64,000 nucleotides of DNA, taken from the NCBI RefSeq assembly GCF_013394595.1, contig NZ_CP053348.1:4002501-4066500 (forward strand), given 5' to 3'. Shown piece by piece: positions 9,582 through 18,325 of this stretch. The position numbers and the translations under genes were made by a program. Origin of the DNA: Winogradskyella forsetii. Its GTDB lineage: Bacteria > Bacteroidota > Bacteroidia > Flavobacteriales > Flavobacteriaceae. The number at the start of each line of letters is the position of its first letter. The first letter of the stretch is position 1. The notes under the pieces are model-generated. The model did not search any database. It was not told where the DNA came from and saw only the letters and a list, made by a program, of their open reading frames with translations.

Positions 9582-10436
9582 TTACCAGTCCTTCTCAGTT
9601 TTAACCTTAGCACCTTTTTGCTTTTCAGCATTCATTTTCTCCTGTACTTTCTGTTCTTGGTTTTGCATGGCCTCCAGAATGTTTTTTATCTGCTGAGGTG
9701 ACATTTGTCCAGGTTGTGGTTTTGGTTTCTGGTTTTCATCTTTCTTATCTTCATCGCCTTTTCCTTCATCCTTTTTATCGTCTTTTGGTTTTCCATCTTC
9801 ATACTTATCCTTGTCGCCATCCTTTTTATCTTGGTCGCCTTCGTCTTTTTTGTCCTCGTTATCCTTATTTTCTTTATCGTCTTTGTTCTGGTCGTCTTTC
9901 TTTTGCTCGTCTTCCTTATTTTGTTCTTCGTCTTTGTTGTCGTCTTTCTTATCATCTTCGCCGCCACCATCTTGCTTTTGCTGTTCGGCACATTCTTTGG
10001 CTAAGGCGAAATTGTAACGGGTTTCCTCGTCACTTGGGTTACTTCTTAAAGCATTTTTATAGGCTTCAACAGCTTCTTTGCACGCCTTATTTTCCATTAA
10101 AATATTACCCATATTATGAAACGCGCGGTGTTTCTCGTCTTTAGATGTGGCGTTCTTAGCTGCTTCTTGACTTCTAAATAAAGCTTCATCAAAACTCCCT
10201 TTCTTATAATAGGAATGTGCTAAATTATAAGCACCGACGGCTTTACTTGGCGCTTCAGAAATGGCTTTTCTGTAGGCCATTTCAGCTTCAATATAGTTAT
10301 CTTTTCCAACCAGCTCGTTAGCCTGATGAACGAGATCAGTAGCGTTTTTATCTGCTTTTAGTTGTGCTTCATCCAAATCTTGGGAAAAGCCAAAACTTCC
10401 AACTAAAAGTGCGATGAGTGTGATGTATATTTTCAT
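9582..10436 (-). CDS. batC: BatC: TPR protein with charged low-complexity linker
   Basis: A 284-residue exported protein. It has a signal peptide (residues 1-18, ending GSFGFS), three TPR-like repeats at about 25-145, a strongly charged Lys/Asp/Glu/Gln tract at about 150-235, and a C-terminal segment PGQMSPQQIKNILEAMQNQE that is typical of BatC. Long reading frames in other frames over 9686-10017 come from the biased composition of the charged tract and are not genes. BatC follows batB by 66 bases. TPR repeats suggest a protein-protein scaffold within the Bat complex. Confidence 0.88.
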   Translation of the reverse strand: MKIYITLIALLVGSFGFSQDLDEAQLKADKNATDLVHQANELVGKDNYIEAEMAYRKAISEAPSKAVGAYNLAHSYYKKGSFDEALFRSQEAAKNATSKDEKHRAFHNMGNILMENKACKEAVEAYKNALRSNPSDEETRYNFALAKECAEQQKQDGGGEDDKKDDNKDEEQNKEDEQKKDDQNKDDKENKDNEDKKDEGDQDKKDGDKDKYEDGKPKDDKKDEGKGDEDKKDENQKPKPQPGQMSPQQIKNILEAMQNQEQKVQEKMNAEKQKGAKVKTEKDW

Positions 10437-10502
10437 ATTTTTTTAATTCTGAAACGACCTCTAAATTACTAAAGCCTTTACTGCCTTAGCGTTAAAGAAA
10501 TT

Positions 10503-11540
10503 CTAAAAATTCTCATTGAACAAGTTAAGCTTCTTCAACCAAGCCGTTTTTCGTTCCAAAAAGAAGATATCGATGAATAACAACAAAATTCCGAAAGCCA
10601 AAAACCATTGGAATTGATCCTTAAAATCCGCAATTTGCTTCGACTCAAATTCCTGCTTATCCATTTTATCCAATTCGTCTTTAATGGTATTTACAACTTC
10701 AGACGTATTTCTCCCATTAATGTAAACGCCATTTGCTTCTGCCGCAATTTCTTTAAGTGTGGTTTCGTCCAAACGCGTTATTACTGTTTCGCCTTGGTTA
10801 TCTTTCTTATAGTTAAGAATGACTCCATTTCGTTTTATCGGGATTGGCCCACCTTTCAAATCTCCAACGCCAACAGTCAATATTCTTATGCCTTGCTCTG
10901 CAGCTTCCTCGGCAACATCGAGTGCTTCACCATCATGATCTTCTCCGTCGGAAATGATAATTAAAACACGATTAGCTTGATCTTCATTATCAAAATACGT
11001 CTTAGACAATTGAATCGCTTCGCTAATTGCTGTTCCTTGTGAGGACAACATATCTGTATTCATATTTTGTAAAAACATTTTTGCCGAAGCATAATCCGTG
11101 GTGATAGGTAATTGCGGAAATGCTTTGCCTGCATACGCAATAATTCCAACACGATCGCTCACTAAACTATTAATAATCTGCGTGACCAATTGCTGCGATT
11201 TTTCCAGTCGATTTGGCGCAATATCTTCTGCCAACATACTTTTAGAGACGTCGATGGCAAAGACTACATCCACCCCTTCACTGCGTACAGTCTCCAATTT
11301 TGTGCCAATTTTTGGATTGACCAAAGCCAATGACAAACAAGCGAATGCGCCACAAAGCACAAATACCTTTAATATACTTTTAAATAATGATTGATTGGGA
11401 CTCAAACGCTTTAACAAGGCAGAATCGGCAAATTTTTTCTGTGCTGACCGTCTCCAAATCTGAAGTATTACAAACAGCAAAATAATTACTGGAATTACCA
11501 GTAATGTCCAAAACCATATTTTTTCATCGAGTCTAAACAA
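10503..11540 (-). CDS. batB: BatB: membrane-anchored von Willebrand factor A protein
   Basis: A 345-residue protein. It has N-terminal membrane helices (about 8-28 and 58-76), a VWA domain at about 88-290 with the metal-binding DVSKS motif in VVFAIDVSKSML and a later IISDGEDHDG, and a C-terminal helix (FLAFGILLLFIDIFFL). The start at 11540 is TTG: no in-frame ATG occurs between it and an upstream in-frame stop, and the Bat family begins at about this point. The reading frame overlaps the end of batA by 8 bases. The topology places the VWA domain in the periplasm. Paired BatA/BatB proteins are the VWA core of the Bat system. Confidence 0.9.
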   Translation of the reverse strand: MFRLDEKIWFWTLLVIPVIILLFVILQIWRRSAQKKFADSALLKRLSPNQSLFKSILKVFVLCGAFACLSLALVNPKIGTKLETVRSEGVDVVFAIDVSKSMLAEDIAPNRLEKSQQLVTQIINSLVSDRVGIIAYAGKAFPQLPITTDYASAKMFLQNMNTDMLSSQGTAISEAIQLSKTYFDNEDQANRVLIIISDGEDHDGEALDVAEEAAEQGIRILTVGVGDLKGGPIPIKRNGVILNYKKDNQGETVITRLDETTLKEIAAEANGVYINGRNTSEVVNTIKDELDKMDKQEFESKQIADFKDQFQWFLAFGILLLFIDIFFLERKTAWLKKLNLFNENF

Positions 11541-12537
11541 AGCTTCTAAATATTGTGTTTCTTAATAATAATTCAATCAATAACAACAATCCCGCCAATA
11601 AAACTAGTGGTCGGTATTTTTCGTCGTAATTGTAGTATTTGGTTTCTTCAATTTCGGTTTTTTCAAGCTTATTGATTTCCTCATAGATTTTAGCCAGCTT
11701 ATCGTTATTTGTAGCTCTGAAATATTGCCCACCAGTCTCTGCGGCAATTTCTTTCAACAAGGCTTCATCTATTTCCACTTGAATTCGACCATATCTAAAA
11801 GTTCCATTAGGATTCATTCCAATTGGCGACAATGCCATACCATTAGTTCCCAAACCAATCGTATACACTTTAATGCCATATTCTACCGCCAACTCACTAG
11901 CGATTTTTGGGTCTATAAATCCGGAATTGTTCACACCATCCGTTAATAAAATAATCACTTTACTTTTGGCTCTACTGTCTTTCAATCGGTTTACGGAGGT
12001 TGCCAATCCCATACCAATTGCTGTTCCGCCTTCAATAATATTGTTATACTTTATATCTCTAAGCGACCGTTGTACAATAGATTTATCGCTCGTAATTGGT
12101 GTTTTGGTGTAAGCCTCTCCAGCATACTCTACCAAACCAATTCGGTCGTTTGGCCTCCCATCAATAAAATCCGCAGCCACTTCTTTTAAAGCATCCAAGC
12201 GATTAGGACGTAAATCTTTTGCCAACATACTTGCCGAAACATCAATTGCCATCACAATATCTATTCCGCTTGTGGTCTTGGTCTTGGTAGACACATCCAC
12301 AGTTCTTGGTCTTGCAAGAGCAGTAATTAAAAGGGCTAAAGCTATTAATCGTAATGCAAAAAGTACATGTTTAAATTTTGACCAAAAAGACGATGTATTT
12401 TTAAAGCCTTTAATAGTAGACATTTTTAACTCAGCAGTTTGTTTGCTGTGTTTAAAGACATACCAAACTACGGCTATTGGTAAAAGCAATAACAGCCAAA
12501 AAAATTCTACGTTTAAAAATTGTATATGCTCTAACAT
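11533..12537 (-). CDS. batA: BatA: membrane-anchored von Willebrand factor A protein
   Basis: A 334-residue VWA protein. It has an N-terminal helix (FFWLLLLLPIAVVWYVF, about 13-29), a second helix at about 60-78, a VWA domain at about 88-280 with DVSAS in IVMAIDVSASML and the LLTDGVNNSG segment, and a C-terminal helix near 312-330. The start forms TAATG with the stop of the preceding gene (one-base overlap), and the end overlaps batB by 8 bases. These are signs of translational coupling. BatA is the partner of BatB and probably interacts with MoxR-regulated Bat components at the inner membrane. Confidence 0.92.
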   Translation of the reverse strand: MLEHIQFLNVEFFWLLLLLPIAVVWYVFKHSKQTAELKMSTIKGFKNTSSFWSKFKHVLFALRLIALALLITALARPRTVDVSTKTKTTSGIDIVMAIDVSASMLAKDLRPNRLDALKEVAADFIDGRPNDRIGLVEYAGEAYTKTPITSDKSIVQRSLRDIKYNNIIEGGTAIGMGLATSVNRLKDSRAKSKVIILLTDGVNNSGFIDPKIASELAVEYGIKVYTIGLGTNGMALSPIGMNPNGTFRYGRIQVEIDEALLKEIAAETGGQYFRATNNDKLAKIYEEINKLEKTEIEETKYYNYDEKYRPLVLLAGLLLLIELLLRNTIFRSFV

Positions 12538-14255
12538 TATTCTTTCTCTTCTTCTACGTCATCTGGTTTCAATTCAATGGAATCTGTGACACGTTCTATG
12601 ATCTCATCTGCATAATTATCGTCAGTTCTCCAGTTTAAAATAATCTGTTGTCTTACATTTTCTGCTCTAAAAAGAAGCAGATTATATTTAGCTGGCTTTA
12701 TGCTACCATTATCAAGAACAGTATTCATTGTTCCATAAACTTTTAGTCCTTCTGCACCATTAGGTGTTGTGAATTTTTCTCTTTTTACGGTTATGTCTTT
12801 GTTGCCTTGAGACTCTAACAATTTTAAATAGGTCTCAGATGTTTTTTGAAAATCTTCAGCTTTTTCTTCATCCGTCATCTCTTTTGGCTTGCCTTGCTCT
12901 TGGGAAACTTTGAAAGCTGTTGTACTCACCTGAATATCAATTCCCGATTTTTCAGACAAATACCTGAATACAGAAGTGCTTACTTTACCCTCGTATTCTT
13001 CAGGAATTTCTACGACTTCGCGTTTAAGAACTTCTGGTGTCTCAATCCAAATTGGTGGATAGCCATAAGCGCTTTCTACCCAATTGCCCTCTAACAGTTC
13101 TTTGCTTTCATGGCCAATGATTGTATCCTTTACATAACCGAAACCATATGTCATACCAAAGCCAATAAAAGTTGCCACAATTAAAAACAATGAAATAGCC
13201 ACTGTAATCCATATTTTTTTGCGCTTCTTCTTACGCTCTTGTTCTTCTTTATATTTTTGGTCTAATAACTTCTCTTCTTCTGTCGGTTCTGGCAAACTTA
13301 CTTTAACGTTGTCTATGGCTTTGTCTATGGTTGTCCGATCCATTTCGGCAAGGGCTTTGTCTGGCGCAGACTTTGCAAATTTCACCAAATCAGCACGTTG
13401 TAAAATCGATTCAATATGTAAAATCGTTTCTTTAGATAATGGAATTTGATTGCCGTCTTTCAATAAATTCAAACGCGCAATAAGTTCGCCTGTTGTACTT
13501 TCTAAGGCACGATCGTAAACTTTTTCATCGAGATATTTTCTGATGATAAAGGTTAATTCCGAATAATATTCTTTGACTTCAGATCGTATTAAATACTGAC
13601 TTTCATCAAGCTTTGATAATGCTAGTTTTGCACGATCATAAGGTGGTAACAAAGCGATTTCTTCCTCTTCTGTCAAAGGTTTTTTTCGCCAAATAAACCA
13701 ATACAATAAAAATGCAACTATCGCAATTGCCAATAAAACAATTAAGAGCCATTGCCACCAATTACTTTTACTTTTCTCAACGTTAATAATTGGTTTTATG
13801 TCGTAGAGTTTCTGCTTGGTGGTATCGACCTCAACAGTATTGACGGCAACTTTTAGGGAATCCGTAAAAAATGGTTTCTCGTCAATAATGATTTTTTGTC
13901 TTAGAATGGTATAAACGCCAGAATCAAATTGTGTGAGTTTATAGATTCTTGATAATAGGAATTTAGCGTCACTTTTGGTGGTATCAATTTTTGAGGCTTC
14001 AACAGTTTCTAAAGGCATAAAGGTTTGCCCTTCAGGAAAAACCACCAATGCCGTGGAATCTGCTTCAACATTAATCTTATAATTGATTTGCTCGCCAATT
14101 CTGATTTTTGTGGTGTCGATTTCGGAAGTGACTTGGGCTGAAGCTAGTTGAGAACAAAGAATAAAGAATAAAGAACATAGACCGAAGATGGTTGACCGAT
14201 GACGGAAGGCCACTGGAACTGCATTTCTCATTGCTATTTTAATGTTCATTTTCAT
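12537..14255 (-). CDS. BatD-like / DUF4381-type membrane protein of the Bat operon
   Basis: A 572-residue protein. It has a signal peptide, a short BatD-like periplasmic domain at about 40-150, a membrane helix at about 170-190 (WLLIVLLAIAIVAFLLYW), a helical cytoplasmic domain at about 195-310 resembling DUF4381 (EEEIALLPPYDRAKLALSKL), a second helix near 348-370, and an acidic C-terminal domain. The gene lies between DUF58 and batA, the usual place for DUF4381 in MoxR loci. The signal peptide region is encoded partly by simple AAAGAATAAAGAA-type sequence, so the true start (Met1, Met3 or Met9) is uncertain. Its stop overlaps batA by one base. Confidence 0.82.
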   Translation of the reverse strand: MKMNIKIAMRNAVPVAFRHRSTIFGLCSLFFILCSQLASAQVTSEIDTTKIRIGEQINYKINVEADSTALVVFPEGQTFMPLETVEASKIDTTKSDAKFLLSRIYKLTQFDSGVYTILRQKIIIDEKPFFTDSLKVAVNTVEVDTTKQKLYDIKPIINVEKSKSNWWQWLLIVLLAIAIVAFLLYWFIWRKKPLTEEEEIALLPPYDRAKLALSKLDESQYLIRSEVKEYYSELTFIIRKYLDEKVYDRALESTTGELIARLNLLKDGNQIPLSKETILHIESILQRADLVKFAKSAPDKALAEMDRTTIDKAIDNVKVSLPEPTEEEKLLDQKYKEEQERKKKRKKIWITVAISLFLIVATFIGFGMTYGFGYVKDTIIGHESKELLEGNWVESAYGYPPIWIETPEVLKREVVEIPEEYEGKVSTSVFRYLSEKSGIDIQVSTTAFKVSQEQGKPKEMTDEEKAEDFQKTSETYLKLLESQGNKDITVKREKFTTPNGAEGLKVYGTMNTVLDNGSIKPAKYNLLLFRAENVRQQIILNWRTDDNYADEIIERVTDSIELKPDDVEEEKE

Positions 14256-14343
14256 TTTAATCTTTTCCTTTTTGAGTTGTGAGATGTTAATTGTAAGTCG
14301 ATAGGACAGAACCGTTTTGTTATTATATATATAACACCCCTAA

Positions 14344-14361
14344 TCCCGATAGCTATCGGGA
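14344..14361. repeat. dispersed palindrome TCCCGATAGCTATCGGGA
   Basis: A perfect 18-base palindrome in the 254-base gap between the DUF58 gene and the DUF4381-like gene. This palindrome is widespread in intergenic DNA of Flavobacteriia. The same gap holds a pyrimidine-rich stretch (about 14405-14445) and one copy of the AAATCTAGAATCGTAATTC motif at 14474-14492. Confidence 0.7.
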
Positions 14362-14509
14362 CTCGATGGGACATCACTCAAACCTATTTCCTCAAAGCTT
14401 TCAATACTTTTTCTCATCTCTCATCTCTAATCTTTCTTTTCTTTTTTATCAGTATTCATGCCTCATGCTTTTTAAATCTAGAATCGTAATTCATAAATCT
14501 AAAATCCCT

Positions 14510-15376
14510 TTATCCTCTCTGCTTAAAATAACCCAACAACTTCTTCACATAACTTTCATCTACACGGCAATCTATAGTTCCTGAGCCAGATTTTGTAAAA
14601 CTATCTTTATAGTAGTTTACTTTTTCATTGTAAAAGTTACTGTAATTCTGTCTTACTTTTTTTGAAGCTGTATTAACCAACATCAACTCGCCGGTTTCCT
14701 CATCTTCCATTTGTACCATGCCTATATTTGGAATTTCGGCTTCGTGTTTATCGTAAATTCTAATACCTGTAATGTCGTGTCTCCCAGCTGCTATTTTTAG
14801 ATTTTGTTTATAATCATCCGCCACAAAATCTGACAATACAAAAACAATCGCCTTTTTCTTCATCACGCTAGACAAAAACTTCAAAGCTTCGGAAACGCTT
14901 GTCTCTTTACTTTTAGGCTGAAACTCTAACAATTCACGAATAATTCGAAGTACATGGGAACGTCCTTTTTTTGGTGGTATGTACAATTCAATTTCATCTG
15001 AAAATAAAATCAAGCCAATTTTATCATTATTCTGAGTGGCTGAAAACGCCAAAGTTGCTGCAATTTCAGTTACAATTTCATCTTTAAACTGATTCTTTGT
15101 CCCGAATAGCTTACTTCCCGATACGTCTGCCATGAGCATCATGGTCAATTCACGTTCTTCCTCAAAAACCTTGATGTGTGGTTGATTGGTTCTTGCGGTA
15201 ACATTCCAATCAATATTTCGAATATCGTCTCCATATTGGTATTGGCGCACTTCAGAAAATGTCATACCACGACCTTTGAAGGTAGAGTGATATTCACCCC
15301 CAAATATATGATCAGACAGTCGTCGTGTCTTAATCTCTATTTTTCGTACTTTTTTTAGAAGTTCTTTAGTGTCCAT
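14510..15376 (-). CDS. DUF58 domain protein of the Bat operon
   Basis: A 288-residue protein read from MDTKELL; an alternative ATG lies two codons upstream at 15382. The DUF58 core is visible as GEYHSTFKGRGMTFSEVRQY (about 27-46), GDDIRNIDWNVTAR (about 49-62) and a VWA-like fold beginning LTMMLMADVSGSKLFGT. No membrane helix is seen, so it is expected in the cytoplasm. It follows moxR by 124 bases and precedes the DUF4381-like gene, the standard order MoxR, DUF58, VWA. DUF58 proteins are regular partners of MoxR ATPases, but their exact role is unknown. Confidence 0.92.
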   Translation of the reverse strand: MDTKELLKKVRKIEIKTRRLSDHIFGGEYHSTFKGRGMTFSEVRQYQYGDDIRNIDWNVTARTNQPHIKVFEEERELTMMLMADVSGSKLFGTKNQFKDEIVTEIAATLAFSATQNNDKIGLILFSDEIELYIPPKKGRSHVLRIIRELLEFQPKSKETSVSEALKFLSSVMKKKAIVFVLSDFVADDYKQNLKIAAGRHDITGIRIYDKHEAEIPNIGMVQMEDEETGELMLVNTASKKVRQNYSNFYNEKVNYYKDSFTKSGSGTIDCRVDESYVKKLLGYFKQRG

Positions 15377-15500
15377 TCCCATCCTAGATCCTTCCCAAAG
15401 TGAAGAACCACTTTTAGTTTCAATTTAAAGTATTTGATGATTGATTATAATATTTTTTGCTATTCCTATTTTCCCCTTTGAGGAATTAAAGAGGCCTTTT

Positions 15501-16502
15501 CTAAGGCACCTCTATTTCGTTAACAATCTTATTGATAATGTCTTCTGAAGTGATATTCTCCGCTTCGGCTTCGTAGGTAATTCCTATTCTGTGACGCAAA
15601 ATATCATGTACAACCGCACGTACGTCTTCTGGGATGACGTAACCTCTTCTTTTTATAAAAGCATAACATTTTGCCGCTGTGGCTAAGTTGATACTTCCAC
15701 GAGGTGATGCGCCAAACGAAATCAAAGGTTTTAAATCGGCTAGTCTATATTTTTCAGGATAGCGGGTTGCGAAAATGATATCGAGAATATATTTTTCAAT
15801 TTTTTCGTCCATGTAGACTTCCCTAACTGCTTTTTGAGCACTTAGAATCTGAGCAATTGAAACTACAGGATTTACTTTTTCATAAGCGCCTTTTAGGTTG
15901 GCTCTTACTATTTGTTGTTCGTCTGCAATTGTTGGGTAATCTATAACAGTTTTCAACATAAAACGGTCCACCTGGGCTTCAGGTAACGGATAAGTCCCTT
16001 CTTGTTCTACAGGATTCATAGTTGCCATTACTAAAAATGGTTTATCCAAGATAAACGTTTCGTCTCCAATGGTGACTTGCTTTTCTTGCATCGCTTCCAA
16101 CAAAGCTGATTGTACTTTTGCTGGTGCTCTGTTAATCTCATCTGCTAAAACGAAATTGGCGAAAATTGGCCCTTTTTTAATGGTGAAGTCATTTTCCTTC
16201 ATATTAAAAATCAAAGTTCCAACAACATCTGCAGGCAATAAATCTGGTGTAAACTGAATTCTACTAAAACTAGCATCAATGGCTTTTGATAATGTGTTAA
16301 TGGCCAATGTTTTTGCCAAACCAGGCACACCTTCCAATAAAATATGACCTTGACCTAATAAACCGATGAGCAGACGCTCTACCATGTGCTTTTGTCCAAC
16401 GATAACCTTATTCATTTCTAAGGTCAATAAATCTACAAATGCACTTTCTCTTTCTATCTTTTCGTTAATTGACTTTATGTCAACTGTACTCGTTTCTTCC
16501 AT
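15501..16502 (-). CDS. MoxR family AAA+ ATPase
   Basis: A 333-residue AAA+ ATPase. The Walker A variant EGVPGLAKT is at residues 57-65 and Walker B FVLADEINRAP at 117-127. A sensor-like VMATMNPVEQEGTYPLPEAQ region follows, and the C-terminal lid has FGASPRGSINL. It is the first gene of the Bat operon; MoxR ATPases are thought to act as chaperone-like activators of the VWA proteins encoded with them. Length and motifs are complete. The gap before it (16503-16599) should contain the operon promoter, but I could not find a convincing -33/-7 pair there. Confidence 0.95.
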   Translation of the reverse strand: MEETSTVDIKSINEKIERESAFVDLLTLEMNKVIVGQKHMVERLLIGLLGQGHILLEGVPGLAKTLAINTLSKAIDASFSRIQFTPDLLPADVVGTLIFNMKENDFTIKKGPIFANFVLADEINRAPAKVQSALLEAMQEKQVTIGDETFILDKPFLVMATMNPVEQEGTYPLPEAQVDRFMLKTVIDYPTIADEQQIVRANLKGAYEKVNPVVSIAQILSAQKAVREVYMDEKIEKYILDIIFATRYPEKYRLADLKPLISFGASPRGSINLATAAKCYAFIKRRGYVIPEDVRAVVHDILRHRIGITYEAEAENITSEDIINKIVNEIEVP

Positions 16503-16599
16503 TATTTAAGGGTTTTGTAACAACATTTATTGTCGGTAATTTTTAGACGTTGCAAAGTGTTAAAATTTTTCAATAGATGCTGTTAACAATTGGTTAAAA

Positions 16600-16631
16600 A
16601 AAATGAGCAATACCAAAGTACTGCTCATTTT
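16600..16631 (-). terminator. intrinsic terminator of the DUF4382 gene
   Basis: A 10-base perfect stem AAAATGAGCA / TGCTCATTTT with a 12-base loop. Read on the minus strand it is followed by a run of T, 33 bases after the stop of the DUF4382 gene. It separates that gene from the Bat operon. Confidence 0.75.
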
Positions 16632-16663
16632 AAGAATTAATTATGGATTAGGGTTAATTAATA

Positions 16664-17221
16664 CTAAAATTTTCTGATTTCGGTATAGAGCTTTGGGTTG
16701 AGAATCATCGTATTTTCATCTTCATTGAAACTTACAGATCCATCGATATCTAAATTTATTACGACTTGGTAAATATGATTGCCATCAAATTCCATTTTTA
16801 CCAAATTTGAAACTGACGCATTTTCTGCAATAGATAAACTTGTTGAAGTGTCGTTGATTTTTATAGAATTATTGTCTCCAAGCACTAATCTAATTTCATG
16901 TATAAAGGTTGGATTCATCTCAAAATGCTCTACTAAAAGTAATTCAGACGCATTTGTTAAGTCCGAAATATTATGGATTCCTCTATTAATAGCGTTTAAG
17001 CTTATCCAAGCATTTGGCAAGGTGCCATCTTCTTTTACTTTGACTTGCACATCATTAATTTCAAGAAAAACAGTGTTGAGTTGGTCAGTGCCGCCTTTTA
17101 GACTTACAGTAATTGCTGCGTTTTGTTCATCTCTCGCCATATCATCTTTTGAACAACTTGAAAAGCTGATTAAAATGATCAGAGATAAAACAATAATTTT
17201 TAGTGATTTTAAATGTTTCAT
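16664..17221 (-). CDS. DUF4382 family lipoprotein
   Basis: A 185-residue lipoprotein read from MKHLKSLKII. The signal peptide ends in a lipobox before Cys (ISFSSCSKDD, Cys at about 23). The mature domain has the DUF4382 pattern: an early strand AAITVSLKGG, then LNTVFLEINDVQVKVKEDG and a WISLN segment followed by an IHNISDL motif. The family resembles prealbumin-like surface domains of unknown function. An upstream in-frame Met at 17251 is less likely because it would place extra residues before the signal peptide. It is monocistronic and divergent from the aldo/keto reductase. Confidence 0.8.
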   Translation of the reverse strand: MKHLKSLKIIVLSLIILISFSSCSKDDMARDEQNAAITVSLKGGTDQLNTVFLEINDVQVKVKEDGTLPNAWISLNAINRGIHNISDLTNASELLLVEHFEMNPTFIHEIRLVLGDNNSIKINDTSTSLSIAENASVSNLVKMEFDGNHIYQVVINLDIDGSVSFNEDENTMILNPKLYTEIRKF

Positions 17222-17326
17222 GATTTGGGTTTTGAAATAATAACACGTCAATAATATTGTATTCTTGATGTTTTGAGTATTTTTATGCCCCCAATCGCAT
17301 AAAAACCTATATAAACTGAAATAAAA

Positions 17327-18190
17327 GTGACATATTCTCGATTAATTGCAGGTACCATGACTTGGGGAAGTTGGGGCAAGCAACTCTCTAAAAAAGAAAT
17401 GGCAGCCTTAATGGATTTCTGCGTTTCCAACCACATTACCACCTTTGACCATGCTGATATTTATGGTGCTTACACCACAGAAGCTGATTTTGGAAAAGCC
17501 TTATTAGATTCTGGACTTAAGCGTGAAGAGATTCAGCTGATTTCTAAATGTGGCATTCAAGATGTTTGCGATAACCAAAATAACAGGGTTAAACATTATA
17601 ATTATAGTAAAGACCACATTATTTGTTCCGTTGAAACGTCGCTACAACATCTTGAAACGGAGTATTTAGATCTATTACTCCTGCACAGACCTAGTCCTTT
17701 AATGGAGGCTGAAGTGATTGCGGAAGCTATTACCATTTTAAAAAAAGACGGAAAAATAAAAGATTTTGGGGTGTCTAATTTCACGTCTTCGCAAATGGAC
17801 ATGATTGGTTTGCGTATGGATATTGATGTGAACCAAATTGAATTTTCACTTACCCAACATTCTGCAATGCACAATGGCACCTTGGATTATATGATGACCA
17901 ACGGCATAAAGCCAATGGCTTGGTCGCCTTTGGGTTCTGTTTTTAAAGAAGACAATGAACAATCGAGACGCGTCCATAAACAACTAGGCGAATTGATGGA
18001 TAAATACAATGCCACTGAAGACCAATTGCTGTTGGCATGGATTATGAAACATCCAGCGCATATTCATCCTGTAGTTGGCACCACGACCAAAGAGCGCTTA
18101 AAATTAGCCATTGAAGCTGCTAAAATTGAATTGGAATTAGAAGATTGGTTTTTGATATTGGTGGCGGCTCAAGGACATGAGGTTCCTTGA
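17327..18190 (+). CDS. aldo/keto reductase
   Basis: A 287-residue NADPH-dependent aldo/keto reductase. It starts at GTG (17327); the segment YSRLIAGTMTWGSWGK directly after it matches the beginning of this subfamily, so GTG is favoured over the downstream ATG. The active-site residues are visible: Asp and Tyr in FDHADIYGAY (about 40-49), Lys in LISKCGI (about 73-79), and His in LLLLHRPSPL (about 117-126). The cofactor region WSPLGSVF lies near 200. It resembles YdhF-type reductases. The physiological substrate cannot be deduced. Confidence 0.92.
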   Translation: MTYSRLIAGTMTWGSWGKQLSKKEMAALMDFCVSNHITTFDHADIYGAYTTEADFGKALLDSGLKREEIQLISKCGIQDVCDNQNNRVKHYNYSKDHIICSVETSLQHLETEYLDLLLLHRPSPLMEAEVIAEAITILKKDGKIKDFGVSNFTSSQMDMIGLRMDIDVNQIEFSLTQHSAMHNGTLDYMMTNGIKPMAWSPLGSVFKEDNEQSRRVHKQLGELMDKYNATEDQLLLAWIMKHPAHIHPVVGTTTKERLKLAIEAAKIELELEDWFLILVAAQGHEVP

Positions 18191-18325
18191 TTTAGTTTAC
18201 AGTCGCGGTCTCAGTTTGCAGTTTTTTACTCTTGTGAAAAAAGCTTTCAACTCATAGTCAAAGTTTGATTCTTTAATTTCACTAAATAAAATCACGACAA
18301 GCTTCAGCAAATCCAAAACAGACCT

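Noticed and set aside
9686..10017. Several long reading frames on both strands inside batC
   Set aside because: They arise from the repetitive Lys/Asp/Glu codons of the charged linker; their translations are low-complexity and have no start context.
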